64,000 bases of DNA from Leptolyngbya sp. SIO1E4 (GTDB lineage: Bacteria; Cyanobacteriota; Cyanobacteriia; Phormidesmidales; Phormidesmidaceae). Of this stretch, positions 43,756 through 52,474 are shown one piece after another. Position 1 is the stretch's first letter. Every line of letters begins with the position of its first letter. Location: contig JAAHFU020000002.1 of NCBI GenBank assembly GCA_010672825.2, forward strand, positions 1,624,001 through 1,688,000. The letters run 5' to 3'. The position numbers were made by a program, and so were the translations under genes. The notes beneath the pieces were generated by a model that was not told where the DNA came from, made no database searches, and saw only the letters and a program-made list of their open reading frames with translations.

Positions 43756-44250
43756 TTAATTGGCAGGCGCATCTATTGTCAGGGTGATGACGGCACGACC
43801 TTCGTCACCCCCACCAATTGAAACGCTGACGTTGCGGTCGTCCCCTTTATTAGCCATGAGGAAGGCCCCTTGAGGGATACGGGTGGTATCTGTAACTTCC
43901 CACTCGTTCGCTTGGAGCTGCTCTTCATAAAATCTCATGACGGTCTCCGGCTCAGTGGTGGTTTCGAGCACCATCATGATGCTTTCAGGGGCGACGGTTG
44001 TGCCCATGACCGTGGCATCGGTAAAAACAGGGACATCCTCTGGCAGATCTTCTGGCACCGGTACCCCAGCCTCACCCAAGGCAATCTGTGCTTCGCTGCC
44101 GTCTTTTCCTTCTACTCTAAGTTCTGCGGTGTCGCCATCGGGGGTAATGGTCGTTCGATTGCCCGCTGCATCCGTAAAGGTTCTGACCCGATTGCAGCCC
44201 AAAACCAGGGCGATCGTCGGCATTAGGAAAAGTAAAGCAATGCGTTGCAT
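43756..44250 (-). CDS. putative lipoprotein, 164 aa
   Basis: Signal peptide with lipobox LVLGC (Cys19) indicates a membrane-anchored lipoprotein. The mature part is acidic, with beta-rich repeats (RTFTDAAGNRTTITPDGDTAELRVEG) followed by an alpha/beta domain containing VMRFYEEQLQANEWEV, a pattern seen in many small cyanobacterial lipoproteins. Function is not known. It is convergent with the cupin gene (36 bp between stops). Confidence 0.75.
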   Translation of the reverse strand: MQRIALLFLMPTIALVLGCNRVRTFTDAAGNRTTITPDGDTAELRVEGKDGSEAQIALGEAGVPVPEDLPEDVPVFTDATVMGTTVAPESIMMVLETTTEPETVMRFYEEQLQANEWEVTDTTRIPQGAFLMANKGDDRNVSVSIGGGDEGRAVITLTIDAPAN

Positions 44251-44491
44251 CAGTAAAAGTCCTCAAATTTAGGCTCGTCTGTGTCGCGAGGATGTTGCCG
44301 CTAATTTCAGGTAGGGTGTTGATGCACTGGTAAAGGCTACAGCCACTGTGAGGATTTTCCGCACAGTTATGGCAAAAGGCAGAAGCCTGTAGCTTGCTTC
44401 TGCTTAGCAGTCGGCAGGAAGGTTAGAGAAAAGCTGGGTGAGAGGACACTGAGGATAGAGGTGTGTGAGACGGATTGAATCGGATTGTGGA

Positions 44492-45655
44492 TTAGGGAAT
44501 AAAAGGCAACTGTTGCCCAATGACTTCTGAAATATGGCTGATCTGGTGTTTCTCCAGTTGCTGCACTACCCCTTCTAAGACTCGACGCACCATCTCTGGG
44601 CCGCCATAGATCCAGCCAGTGTAGACCTGCAGCAGTGTGGCACCAGCGTTTAGTTTTTCCCAGGCATCTTGGGCGGTAAAAATGCCGCCAACGCCGATAA
44701 TGGTTAGCTGCCCCTGGCTCTGCTGATGCAGAAACCGAATCACTTCAGTGGCCCGATCGCGCAAAGGGGCACCACTCAGGCCACCGGATTCCTCAGTGAC
44801 CCGATTGCCGGTTTTCAGAATGCGGTGGGTTTTGAGGCCTTCTCGACGAATCGTGGTATTGGTGGCGATGATGCCAGCCAGCTGATGGGTTTCTGCCAGC
44901 TGCAAGACTTCTGCGATCGCAGCGGAGTCTAGATCGGGCGCGATTTTAACCAGCAGCGGCTTGCACTGAGTATTGTGGGCTTGCAGCCCGGCCAAAATCG
45001 GGGCCAAATTTTCCCGTGCCTGGAGCGATCGCAACCCGGGGGTATTGGGTGACGACACATTCACCACAAAGTAATCGCCCAAATCTTTCAGAAGTTGAAA
45101 ACTTTGGACATAGTCTTCAACTGCGGTTTCCAGAGGCGTTATTTTGGATTTGCCCAGGTTAATGCCAATGGGAATAGGCGGGGTGTCTGTTTGCCAGTTC
45201 TGTTGACATCGTCGGGCAAGTTGGGCCGCACCTTCGTTATTGAAGCCCATCCGATTAATCACTGCCTGATCGCGAGGCAACCGAAATAAACGCGGTTTCG
45301 GATTGCCTGGTTGGGCATGGAATGTAACGGTTCCGAGTTCTGCATAGCCAAACCCTAGCAGCGGCCAGGCCCGCGCTGCCAAGCCATCTTTATCAAAGCC
45401 CGCCGCCAAACCCATAGGATTCGGGAAGCTCTGATGCCACAGGGTTTGTCTCAGGCGATCATCTTGCACCTGGCAGCGATCGCGTAACCAACGATGCATC
45501 GAACCTTGCATCCACGGGGGCAAAGAGTGGGCATCTCCCGCTGGGGCAGCAAGGGTTTGTAAGAGTTGTAATGCCCGTTGATGCAGCCACTCTGGATCAA
45601 GCTTGACACCGTGAAACAGGAGTGGGCGCACGCCTTGTTGATACCAGTCAACCAT
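44492..45655 (-). CDS. pyrD: dihydroorotate dehydrogenase (quinone), class 2
   Basis: Membrane-associated flavoenzyme of pyrimidine synthesis, 387 residues. The N-terminal membrane-association helices (about 1-50) are present, as is the catalytic Ser region VNVSSPNTPGLRSLQ of class 2 enzymes. FMN-binding blocks (LLVKIAPDL, GIIATNTTI, GVGGIFTAQDAWEKLNAGATL) are also present. ATG 45655 is preceded by AAGGAAGGGG; the upstream TTG is not needed. It is longer than the usual 340 residues because of small insertions. Confidence 0.96.
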   Translation of the reverse strand: MVDWYQQGVRPLLFHGVKLDPEWLHQRALQLLQTLAAPAGDAHSLPPWMQGSMHRWLRDRCQVQDDRLRQTLWHQSFPNPMGLAAGFDKDGLAARAWPLLGFGYAELGTVTFHAQPGNPKPRLFRLPRDQAVINRMGFNNEGAAQLARRCQQNWQTDTPPIPIGINLGKSKITPLETAVEDYVQSFQLLKDLGDYFVVNVSSPNTPGLRSLQARENLAPILAGLQAHNTQCKPLLVKIAPDLDSAAIAEVLQLAETHQLAGIIATNTTIRREGLKTHRILKTGNRVTEESGGLSGAPLRDRATEVIRFLHQQSQGQLTIIGVGGIFTAQDAWEKLNAGATLLQVYTGWIYGGPEMVRRVLEGVVQQLEKHQISHISEVIGQQLPFIP

Positions 45656-46329
45656 GCCCCTTCCTTGCAACAATTGCTAAGTCTATTCAACTACTTTTTT
45701 CGCCTCAGAGAAAACAAGATGTCTCTGTAAGCCAGCGTGCTATCAGGGGACGCAGGGATTCCTTGAAGTCTTTTAACACCCTTTTGTCTGCGATTCTGAT
45801 TTGCGCTCTAATAGGTGAACAGGCTCAACTTTTCATTTGCAGAGTGAAAATCTGTAAGATATAGGGGAAAACTGTCTACAGAGTCTGCTCATGGGCCGTT
45901 GAGCGCTGTTTCCAGATATCTGGCATCAGGGTTGCCTAACGCTACAGGATACCTTTACCAACATCATTTTCATCCCAGTGCTTTGAAGACAACGCAAGTT
46001 CATACTCCGCTGAAAAACGACAAAACCGTTACGTTTCTCAAAGAGCGGATGGGTTAAAAGACGGATATCTATGGGGAAACCCACCCTCAGATATAGACTT
46101 AGACTACGTCTAGTCTAAGCTTTGTGGTTAGCTGATATGGCCATGTTTAGCGGCTTAAAGCGATATCTGATGGCTGAAATGAGGCAGACAATCTAGGGGC
46201 CTTCGACACCTTGATGGGTCTTAGAACTCGGTTGAATTAAGCCTCTCTTCACGGGAACCCTGCTTGCAAAGCCTGGCCAGAGATCTCGCTGAAAAGACCT
46301 TTTTACACAAAGATAACAACCGCGTTGTC
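45656..46329. other. intergenic region upstream of the GAF protein
   Basis: About 670 bp. It contains the hairpin at 46098 and several short open frames without RBS or family resemblance. Promoters for pyrD and for the GAF protein are expected here. Confidence 0.5.
46098..46119. promoter_or_regulatory. perfect inverted repeat upstream of GAF protein
   Basis: CTTAGACTA and TAGTCTAAG are perfect 9-bp arms around CGTC. There is no T-run after it and no gene ends nearby, so an operator or attenuator-like element is more likely than a terminator. It is about 210 bp before the GAF protein start. Confidence 0.4.
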
Positions 46330-49140
46330 ATGGTTTCGACAATATCAGATTCTAATCCAGAAAAACGGTTAGCTGCATTAGCCCGAGCCCTCAAGCTTCT
46401 ACGCGAAACCGACGAGTTTGATCGTTTAATCCCAGCCCTGCTGGAAAGCCTCAAAGAAGAGTTTCACTACACCTTGCTTTGGTTTGGCCTGTACGATCGC
46501 AGCCAACACCAAGTCATCAGTCAGGGATACATCGCGCCCAGTCCCCATCGACTCCTGCAGGGCAAGTTTACGCTGGCACCGGGTGACTTGATGGAGCAGG
46601 TGGTGATTCAGCAGCGCCCGCTTATTATTAATGATTTACGGGTAGAGTCCCGCATTGGAGCCTGGAACGAACTGGCCGAGCAGCTGGGGATTCAGGGCGC
46701 GCTACTGTTTCCGGTGCGGCGGCGAGATGTCTGCTACGGCATGATGCTATTGGGATCGCCCCATTGGGGGCAGCCAATCACCACGAGCGATCGCACCTTT
46801 CTCTCAACCATCGGCAGCACCCTCGCTGATGTGCTGCACACCCAAGCCCAAGCCCAGCAAGAACAAAAGCGTCAGCATCCAGGTACTGCAGTGGTCAGTA
46901 TGATTAGTCAGCTCAAAGACTTATCAGATTGTGACGATCAGCTAGAAACCATTGCCAAGGCCGTTTTTCAATTCACCGAGCCAGACTGCATTCGGATATT
47001 TTGGCTGGATGCGACTCAGTTCGAATTTTGGGAGCGCTTGACCCTGCATGCTAAGAAAACCAAGGGGTATCAGCGATTTTCTCCAGAACAGCCTGGCCTT
47101 AAACTCAGTGCCAGTGACCTTGGCGGCGTTTATCCACTTTTAAACAGTCAGCAACTGCTCGTCGTCGGGGAATCCCAGGGGGCCCTGATGGCCAACATCC
47201 CCGAACGGTTTATGCAAGTGCTTAATGCTCGAGCGCTGATGGTTGCCCCTATCTTTCATCATCAAACCCTGTTAGGCTTCATCAGTTTAGAGTGCAAATC
47301 TCCCCGAGTCTGGAGCGATGCCATCCGGGAATACTTTACGACCGTGGCGCATCTAGCGGGCCTCTTGATACCCGGCAGCTCTATTGAGGAAATACAGCGC
47401 CAGTCGGAAGCCGATCTGCAGCTATTAACAGGGACTGTCCGCAGTATTCAGAGTGATGCAGACTGGCACAAAACCTTGGAAAAATGTGGCAATGAGCTGT
47501 GTAAAAGACTCGACACTCATCAGTTTTTAGTGCTGTTGCATGATGCTGAGCGGGGCGGATACAAAGTCGTCTTTCAACGGGAGAGTGTGCCCCGGCAACC
47601 TCCAGCCCTCGTCTGGGATTCCTTAGATGAGGTGGATTGGCAAATGCTGGAGCGCAGCCATGCGGCGATCGCAATCAACGACCTGACCAACGATCTCAAG
47701 CTCCTGGCCTGGCGGGAAAATTTTCAAACCCTGGAGGTGCAGGCGCTACTCGCCTGTAACGTCTCTCCAGGGAATGCCCCTGAAGGGATTGTTGTGCTAA
47801 CAAGCCAATCTCCTCGCCATTGGGCTCAAGCTGAGGGCGAACTGCTGCAAAAAGTCGCTCAGCAAATTGGGTTAATCTTGCACCAATGGCAACTGCAACG
47901 TCAGACCGACCAGCAAGAAGACCTATACGACTCTATTCAGTGGGGCTTGAGAACGCTTCAACAAACCTTCCAGGTAGACAAACTAGAAGCCGCAGCCAGC
48001 CAACGCATTATTGAACTCTTAGATGTGCCGCTGGTCGTGCTGGTGAGTTGGCAGGTCGGCCAATCTAAGACTCAGGTGAGCCATGTCATTGCACACCACA
48101 AAGATTTTGGTGCCAACAAAGAATTTGAAATTCCGTTGGGGTCTGATGCAGCCATCAACTGGGCGTTGCAAACCGATGGCCCCCTAGCTGTCAGCTGGGA
48201 AGACTTGCCTGAGGAAACACATCGCTGGCTCTTTGGGCCTGACGAGAGTAAGCTGTTGCTCGTTGCCCTGCGGACAGCGAAGGAACATGCCCCCAACGGG
48301 GTTTGGATTTTGGCGGATCGCCGCGATCGCAAATGGACAGATCATCATCTCAGTTTGATCACCCTCTTAGCCAATCAGCTCGCCTGGTCGCGGCGGCACT
48401 TGAGCGTTGTCGATCTCTTGCTGTCTCGACGAGAGACCCTGGAAACCATTAATTGGTACAAGCACAGACGGTTTGATGAAGTTCATCGTCGCCTAGAGCT
48501 AAGCTTGCAGCGGCTCAGTGATCCGATTACTCAGGGGAAAGGGCTCACGGCCCAGCGTCAGCTGCAGCTGGTTCGCCAGCTCAGTAATTTGACGACTGGC
48601 ATGCAAGGGGTGCTAGAGACAGAAGAGTGGGATTTGCAGAGCCATCATCAAACGACCCCCCTTATTAGCCTCGTTAATCGCTTGATGGAGCGGGCCAACC
48701 CGCTGATTCAAGGGCAACAGCTCTGGGCCAAGGTTCACAACAATAGCAATGTCATTATTGGCGGCGATTTAGAAAAAATTGAGTTTGTCCTCTACGAGGT
48801 TATGGTCGCCGCCTGTGCCCGATCGCCGGAGCAGGGTCGCCTAGACATCTGGTGTCGCCCCCTGGATCGTAATTGGCTAGAGCTGTCCATTACAGATGAT
48901 GGGAAAGTCTCTGACCAATTGCTCACAGAATTACGGAATGGTCGCCCCGATGACCTGCTAGTCCCTTCCCCGCTAGACACCCCTCCGGGCCTTCACTTCG
49001 GTATTTGTCAAACCCTGATGCAGCAGATTGGTGGGGAATTTAGCCTCCAGAGGCTAGAGGACGGTCGTACGATGAGTCGGTTAGTGCTGGCAATTGCGGG
49101 CAAGAATAAATCTAAGCCGATTCCTTACAAAGCCTCCTGA
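46330..49140 (+). CDS. multi-GAF sensor protein with degenerate histidine-kinase end
   Basis: The product has 936 residues and no membrane segment. About four GAF-like domains can be read: 15-180 (FHYTLLWFGLYDR, LLFPVRRRDVCYGMMLLGSP), 200-350, 370-520 and 545-690. A helical segment (about 700-770, ETINWYKHRRFDEVHRRLEL) stands where a dimerisation/phospho-acceptor domain would be. The final domain (about 790-925) resembles HATPase_c (LELSITDDGK, LHFGICQTLMQQIGGEFSL). The N-box reads LYEVMVAACAR without its Asn, so ATP binding is doubtful. GAF domains lack an evident chromophore Cys-His. ATG 46330 is chosen over a TTG at 46264; the RBS is weak. Confidence 0.75.
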   Translation: MVSTISDSNPEKRLAALARALKLLRETDEFDRLIPALLESLKEEFHYTLLWFGLYDRSQHQVISQGYIAPSPHRLLQGKFTLAPGDLMEQVVIQQRPLIINDLRVESRIGAWNELAEQLGIQGALLFPVRRRDVCYGMMLLGSPHWGQPITTSDRTFLSTIGSTLADVLHTQAQAQQEQKRQHPGTAVVSMISQLKDLSDCDDQLETIAKAVFQFTEPDCIRIFWLDATQFEFWERLTLHAKKTKGYQRFSPEQPGLKLSASDLGGVYPLLNSQQLLVVGESQGALMANIPERFMQVLNARALMVAPIFHHQTLLGFISLECKSPRVWSDAIREYFTTVAHLAGLLIPGSSIEEIQRQSEADLQLLTGTVRSIQSDADWHKTLEKCGNELCKRLDTHQFLVLLHDAERGGYKVVFQRESVPRQPPALVWDSLDEVDWQMLERSHAAIAINDLTNDLKLLAWRENFQTLEVQALLACNVSPGNAPEGIVVLTSQSPRHWAQAEGELLQKVAQQIGLILHQWQLQRQTDQQEDLYDSIQWGLRTLQQTFQVDKLEAAASQRIIELLDVPLVVLVSWQVGQSKTQVSHVIAHHKDFGANKEFEIPLGSDAAINWALQTDGPLAVSWEDLPEETHRWLFGPDESKLLLVALRTAKEHAPNGVWILADRRDRKWTDHHLSLITLLANQLAWSRRHLSVVDLLLSRRETLETINWYKHRRFDEVHRRLELSLQRLSDPITQGKGLTAQRQLQLVRQLSNLTTGMQGVLETEEWDLQSHHQTTPLISLVNRLMERANPLIQGQQLWAKVHNNSNVIIGGDLEKIEFVLYEVMVAACARSPEQGRLDIWCRPLDRNWLELSITDDGKVSDQLLTELRNGRPDDLLVPSPLDTPPGLHFGICQTLMQQIGGEFSLQRLEDGRTMSRLVLAIAGKNKSKPIPYKAS

Positions 49141-49156
49141 TTAGAAGGGGTGAATG

Positions 49157-49741
49157 TCAGGACTGCGATCGCACTTTCCAGACCAGGCTGGAGAGCAAGT
49201 TTGTTGTGATGTGAGCCAAAATGGGTACCAGCAAATTGCCTGAAAGCAGCGCGCTTGCCCCCAAAATAAGGCCAATACAGGTTGCCCACACAACGTATGG
49301 CCACTGTTGCAGACCACTCAGGTGCAGCACCCCAAAACAGAGGCTAGAAAAGACAACCCCATTAGCATTGAGGCCAATGGCAGGCAGCATAACCCCTCGA
49401 AACAGCAGTTCTTCACTTAACCCGGGCAATAACCCCATCCAGACTAAATCCGCCCAGGTTAACGGCTGCAGCACCAGCTTTAGATACAGATCAGCACTTT
49501 TGCGATACCCCGGCCAAAGATGATAAGCGATCGCACTGGCCCCTGTAATGCCGACACCAATGCCGATGCCTAATGCACACACCTGACCATCTAGAGCAAC
49601 AGAGAGTAGGGATACCGCATCAAATAGCAACCAAAAACGGGCAATTAGCAATAACACTAATGCGGTGACGCCCATCGCGACCAAAATTTGGATACGCCCT
49701 AACGGCTCCATTTGGGGTTCGTTGGAGTTATCGTTTGTCAC
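49157..49741 (-). CDS. CPBP-family intramembrane glutamic endopeptidase
   Basis: Membrane protein of 194 residues with about six helices and the three CPBP/Abi motifs: EELLFR, FGVLH and HITTNL. These provide the catalytic Glu pair and two His/Asn ligands in the membrane core. Some members cleave prenylated proteins or bacteriocin precursors; the substrate here is unknown. Convergent with the GAF gene (16 bp between stops). Confidence 0.92.
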   Translation of the reverse strand: MTNDNSNEPQMEPLGRIQILVAMGVTALVLLLIARFWLLFDAVSLLSVALDGQVCALGIGIGVGITGASAIAYHLWPGYRKSADLYLKLVLQPLTWADLVWMGLLPGLSEELLFRGVMLPAIGLNANGVVFSSLCFGVLHLSGLQQWPYVVWATCIGLILGASALLSGNLLVPILAHITTNLLSSLVWKVRSQS

Positions 49742-49825
49742 GCTAGATTCGTCTAAATAAACAGCTTGTAAAGACCTATGTCACAATGCCAAAGGCATGT
49801 GTATTGGCAAGCTAGGAACGTTTTC

Positions 49826-50317
49826 ATGGTACAACGCATAGAACCGGGGCCAGGACAAGAATCTGTTTGGGATTATCCCCGCCCCCCTCGGATCGAAAGC
49901 TCCCCTCGCCATATTCGAGTTGTCTTTAACGGGGTAACCGTTGCAGAGTCTCGAAACACCTTCCGGATTCTTGAAACTAGCCACCCCCCGGTCTACTATA
50001 TCCCTCTAGAAGATGTGCAGCAGCGATATCTGACGTCAACTCCGCGCTCAACGTTCTGCGAGTGGAAAGGGGCAGCGCAATATTACGATTTAGTTGTGGG
50101 CGATCGCCACGCTAAGAATGCAGTGTGGCGTTATCCTCAACCAACAGCACGGTTTCAAGATATCCAAAACTGCATCGCGTTGTATCCGAGTCAAATGGAT
50201 GCCTGCTACGTAGACGATGAACAGGTTCAGGCTCAAGCCGGAGACTTCTACGGCGGTTGGATTACCCGCGATATCGTCGGGCCGTTTAAAGGCGGAACCG
50301 GTACCTGGGGGTGGTGA
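49826..50317 (+). CDS. DUF427 protein
   Basis: Encodes 163 residues. The DUF427 domain covers residues 25-125, with RVVFNGVTVAESRNTFRILE, YYIPLEDVQ and FCEWKGAAQYYDL. These are the conserved blocks of the family, which has a beta-sandwich fold and no assigned activity. ATG 49826 (MVQRIEPGPGQESVWDYPRP) has AGGAA upstream; an earlier ATG at 49778 would add 16 non-conserved residues. The C-terminus GGWITRDIVGPFKGGTGTWGW is conserved in cyanobacterial homologues. Confidence 0.88.
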   Translation: MVQRIEPGPGQESVWDYPRPPRIESSPRHIRVVFNGVTVAESRNTFRILETSHPPVYYIPLEDVQQRYLTSTPRSTFCEWKGAAQYYDLVVGDRHAKNAVWRYPQPTARFQDIQNCIALYPSQMDACYVDDEQVQAQAGDFYGGWITRDIVGPFKGGTGTWGW

Positions 50318-50325
50318 TTGGTGAA

Positions 50326-50510
50326 AGGCAGAAGGCGGAAGGCAGAAGGCGGAATGAAACCTCCTGTATGGACTGTTCAGATGTCTGAATGGCTTGACCT
50401 GACTGACAATAGCTGTAGCCTTGTTCAGTTGAGTCCAGTACATCGGGGTCAAGACAGGGTCTAGGGTTTGGGGTCTAGGGTGTGCTTGATTAGCCTGCAT
50501 ACCGCTATAT
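50326..50510 (-). repeat. heptamer array joined to family A copy 6
   Basis: GCAGAAG and GCGGAAG heptamers (50326-50352) are followed by about 60 bp of unrelated spacer. A full-length family A element follows on the minus strand (50414-50510), from CCGCTATAT at its right edge to GTAGCCTTGTTCAGTTGAG at its left. Confidence 0.88.
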
Positions 50511-50530
50511 GTTTAACAGCTATTCAACAA

Positions 50531-50558
50531 AAAAGCCGATGCTTAAGCATCGGCTTTT
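50531..50558. terminator. fda terminator (bidirectional hairpin)
   Basis: A perfect 28-bp palindrome: AAAAGCCGATGCTT against AAGCATCGGCTTTT. It lies 37 bp beyond the fda stop codon. Confidence 0.92.
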
Positions 50559-50594
50559 CTCTGAATCCCCCAAGGATTTCAAAACAGAGCAGAT

Positions 50595-51674
50595 CTAGAC
50601 AGCAGCAGCAGTCTTGACCTTGGCATCTAATTCGCCAGCTGCATACTTGGCAGCAAAGACTTCAACGCCAGCCTGCTTGATCTTGCTGGCGTTGCCAGCA
50701 GTACCGAACGCTTCGTAGCGATCGCGGCAAACCTGCTTCATGTATTTGATGGCAGGCTTCATGAAGTGGCGAGGATCAAAGTTGGAAGGATCCTTAGCAG
50801 CAGCTTCACGAATTGCAGCCGTGATGGCCAACCGGTTATCGGTGTCGATGTTCACCTTGCGAACACCACTCTTGATACCCTTCTGGATTTCTTCAACAGG
50901 TACACCGTAGGTTTCAGGAATCTGACCGCCGTACTCGTTGATCATGTCCAGCCACTCTTGCGGGACAGAAGAAGACCCGTGCATTACCAGGTGAGTATTG
51001 GGCAAGCGCTTGTGGATTTCTTCGATGCGGCTGATGGCCAGAATTTCACCCGTGGGCTTACGGGTGAACTTGTAGGCGCCGTGGCTGGTGCCAATGGCAA
51101 CTGCCAGAGCATCTACCTGAGTTGCTTCAACAAACTGAACGGCCTCATCGGGGTCAGTCAGTAGTTGGTCGTGGCTGAGGGTGCCCTCAAAGCCATGGCC
51201 ATCTTCCTTATCGCCTTTACCCGTTTCTAGAGAACCTAGACAGCCTAGTTCACCTTCAACGCTGGCACCGATAGCGTGAGCCACTTTCACAACTTCAGCG
51301 GTGACATTGACGTTGTACTCAAAGCTAGCAGGAGTTTTAGCGTCTTCTTCCAAAGAACCATCCATCATGACGCTAGTGAAGCCATTACGGATAGCGGAGT
51401 AGCAGGTAGCGGGGCTGTTGCCATGATCCTGGTGCATCACAACAGGAATATGGGGATAGGTTTCAATTGCGCCTAGAACCAGGTGACGCAGGAAATTCTC
51501 ACCTGCATACTTACGAGCACCCCGGGAAGCCTGTAGGATAACTGGGCTATCCGTCTCGTCAGCAGCCTGCATAATTGCCAGGATTTGCTCCAGGTTATTG
51601 ACGTTATACGCTGGGATGCCGTAGCCCATTTCAGCTGCGTGATCCAGCATTAACCGCATAGGGACGAGCGCCAT
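50595..51674 (-). CDS. fda: fructose-bisphosphate aldolase, class II (type B)
   Basis: Zinc-dependent aldolase of the Calvin cycle and glycolysis, 359 residues. Metal and catalytic motifs are present: [14 protein letters not shown] (HxDHG), GTSHGAYKF and [12 protein letters not shown] with the third metal His. The sequence start [20 protein letters not shown] is typical of cyanobacterial CbbA. A strong AGGAGGA stands upstream of ATG 51674. It is a single gene bounded by a terminator. Confidence 0.98.
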   Translation of the reverse strand: MALVPMRLMLDHAAEMGYGIPAYNVNNLEQILAIMQAADETDSPVILQASRGARKYAGENFLRHLVLGAIETYPHIPVVMHQDHGNSPATCYSAIRNGFTSVMMDGSLEEDAKTPASFEYNVNVTAEVVKVAHAIGASVEGELGCLGSLETGKGDKEDGHGFEGTLSHDQLLTDPDEAVQFVEATQVDALAVAIGTSHGAYKFTRKPTGEILAISRIEEIHKRLPNTHLVMHGSSSVPQEWLDMINEYGGQIPETYGVPVEEIQKGIKSGVRKVNIDTDNRLAITAAIREAAAKDPSNFDPRHFMKPAIKYMKQVCRDRYEAFGTAGNASKIKQAGVEVFAAKYAAGELDAKVKTAAAV

Positions 51675-52025
51675 AAAATCCTCCTAGTCTTTTTCTTGCC
51701 TTCGGCAATCGTAACTCAGAATCAATAAGTATCCTTACCTGTCAATCTTACGGCAGAACTCCCGTATTTATGACGAATTGTTAGGACAACCTGTAATCTC
51801 TATTAAGAGAGAAATGCTTTCCTGTATAGGCAGGAATTCTGCTGTCAGCAGGCATTTGGGCAATTTTACAGGTGTCTAATTTCGCGAGTTCAGAGCCATT
51901 TAAGATTGCTGAAAAGTCTTGAAACTTCAGATTTGTAAAGATCTATAAAAAGTTTCAGGGGCTGAGTATAGCTTTACAGCTATTTATTCTACTCCTCGGT
52001 CACCTTAAAACGCTTTTGTGTTGCT
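51675..52025. other. fda upstream region
   Basis: About 350 AT-rich bases containing the presumed fda promoter and a small CTGCTGTCAGCAG hairpin near 51839. No supported gene. Confidence 0.5.
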
Positions 52026-52060
52026 AGACCTCTTTAAATGCCCAGCGCTTAAAGAGGTCT
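52026..52060. terminator. 12-bp hairpin 3' of tRNA-Lys
   Basis: AGACCTCTTTAA and TTAAAGAGGTCT pair perfectly around an 11-nt loop. It starts 20 nt beyond the 3' end of the minus-strand tRNA. No T-run follows, so it could be a terminator or a processing structure. Confidence 0.5.
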
Positions 52061-52080
52061 TCAAGGGTGTTCTGGAAAAA

Positions 52081-52152
52081 TGGGTCGCCTGGGATTCGAA
52101 CCCAGGACCAATCGGTTAAAAGCCGAGTGCTCTACCGCTGAGCTAGCGACCC
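52081..52152 (-). tRNA. tRNA-Lys (anticodon TTT)
   Basis: The 72-nt cloverleaf on the minus strand has acceptor stem GGGTCGC/GCGACCC, D arm GCTCAGCGGTAGAGC, anticodon arm CGGCTTTTAACCG with anticodon TTT, and T arm with GGTTCGAATCC. The discriminator base is A. CCA is not encoded. Nearest genes are fda and lysC. Confidence 0.97.
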
Positions 52153-52344
52153 GCTATGTCTGTAACCTTTGTCTCAAGCACGGTTAACTACAATACCATA
52201 TCAGTTCCCGAATTGAGTGAGTACACGTGACGAAGATTCTTCTTAATCTGAGGGGCTGTTTCCCCAACCATCGGCCAAATTATCTTATCCGAAATCCTGG
52301 GTGATTGACTCCCTGATCGCAGGGTATAGGCTGGATGCTCATAA

Positions 52345-52409
52345 ACTATGGCTTTGTTCGGTTGAGTCCGGTACATCTGGGGCAAGACAGGGTTTAGGGT
52401 CTGGGGTGG
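52345..52409 (-). repeat. dispersed repeat family A, copy 7 (partial)
   Basis: Contains the GCTTTGTTCGGTTGAGTCC and ACATCTGGGGCAAGACAGG blocks and a short GGGTTTAGGGTCTGGGG tract. The CCGCATGC-like end is missing. Confidence 0.8.
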
Positions 52410-52474
52410 CGATAATTCATACAAACTTGAATCAGCGCTATTTGGGGCTAGGGGCGATCGCACCATCTACGGGC

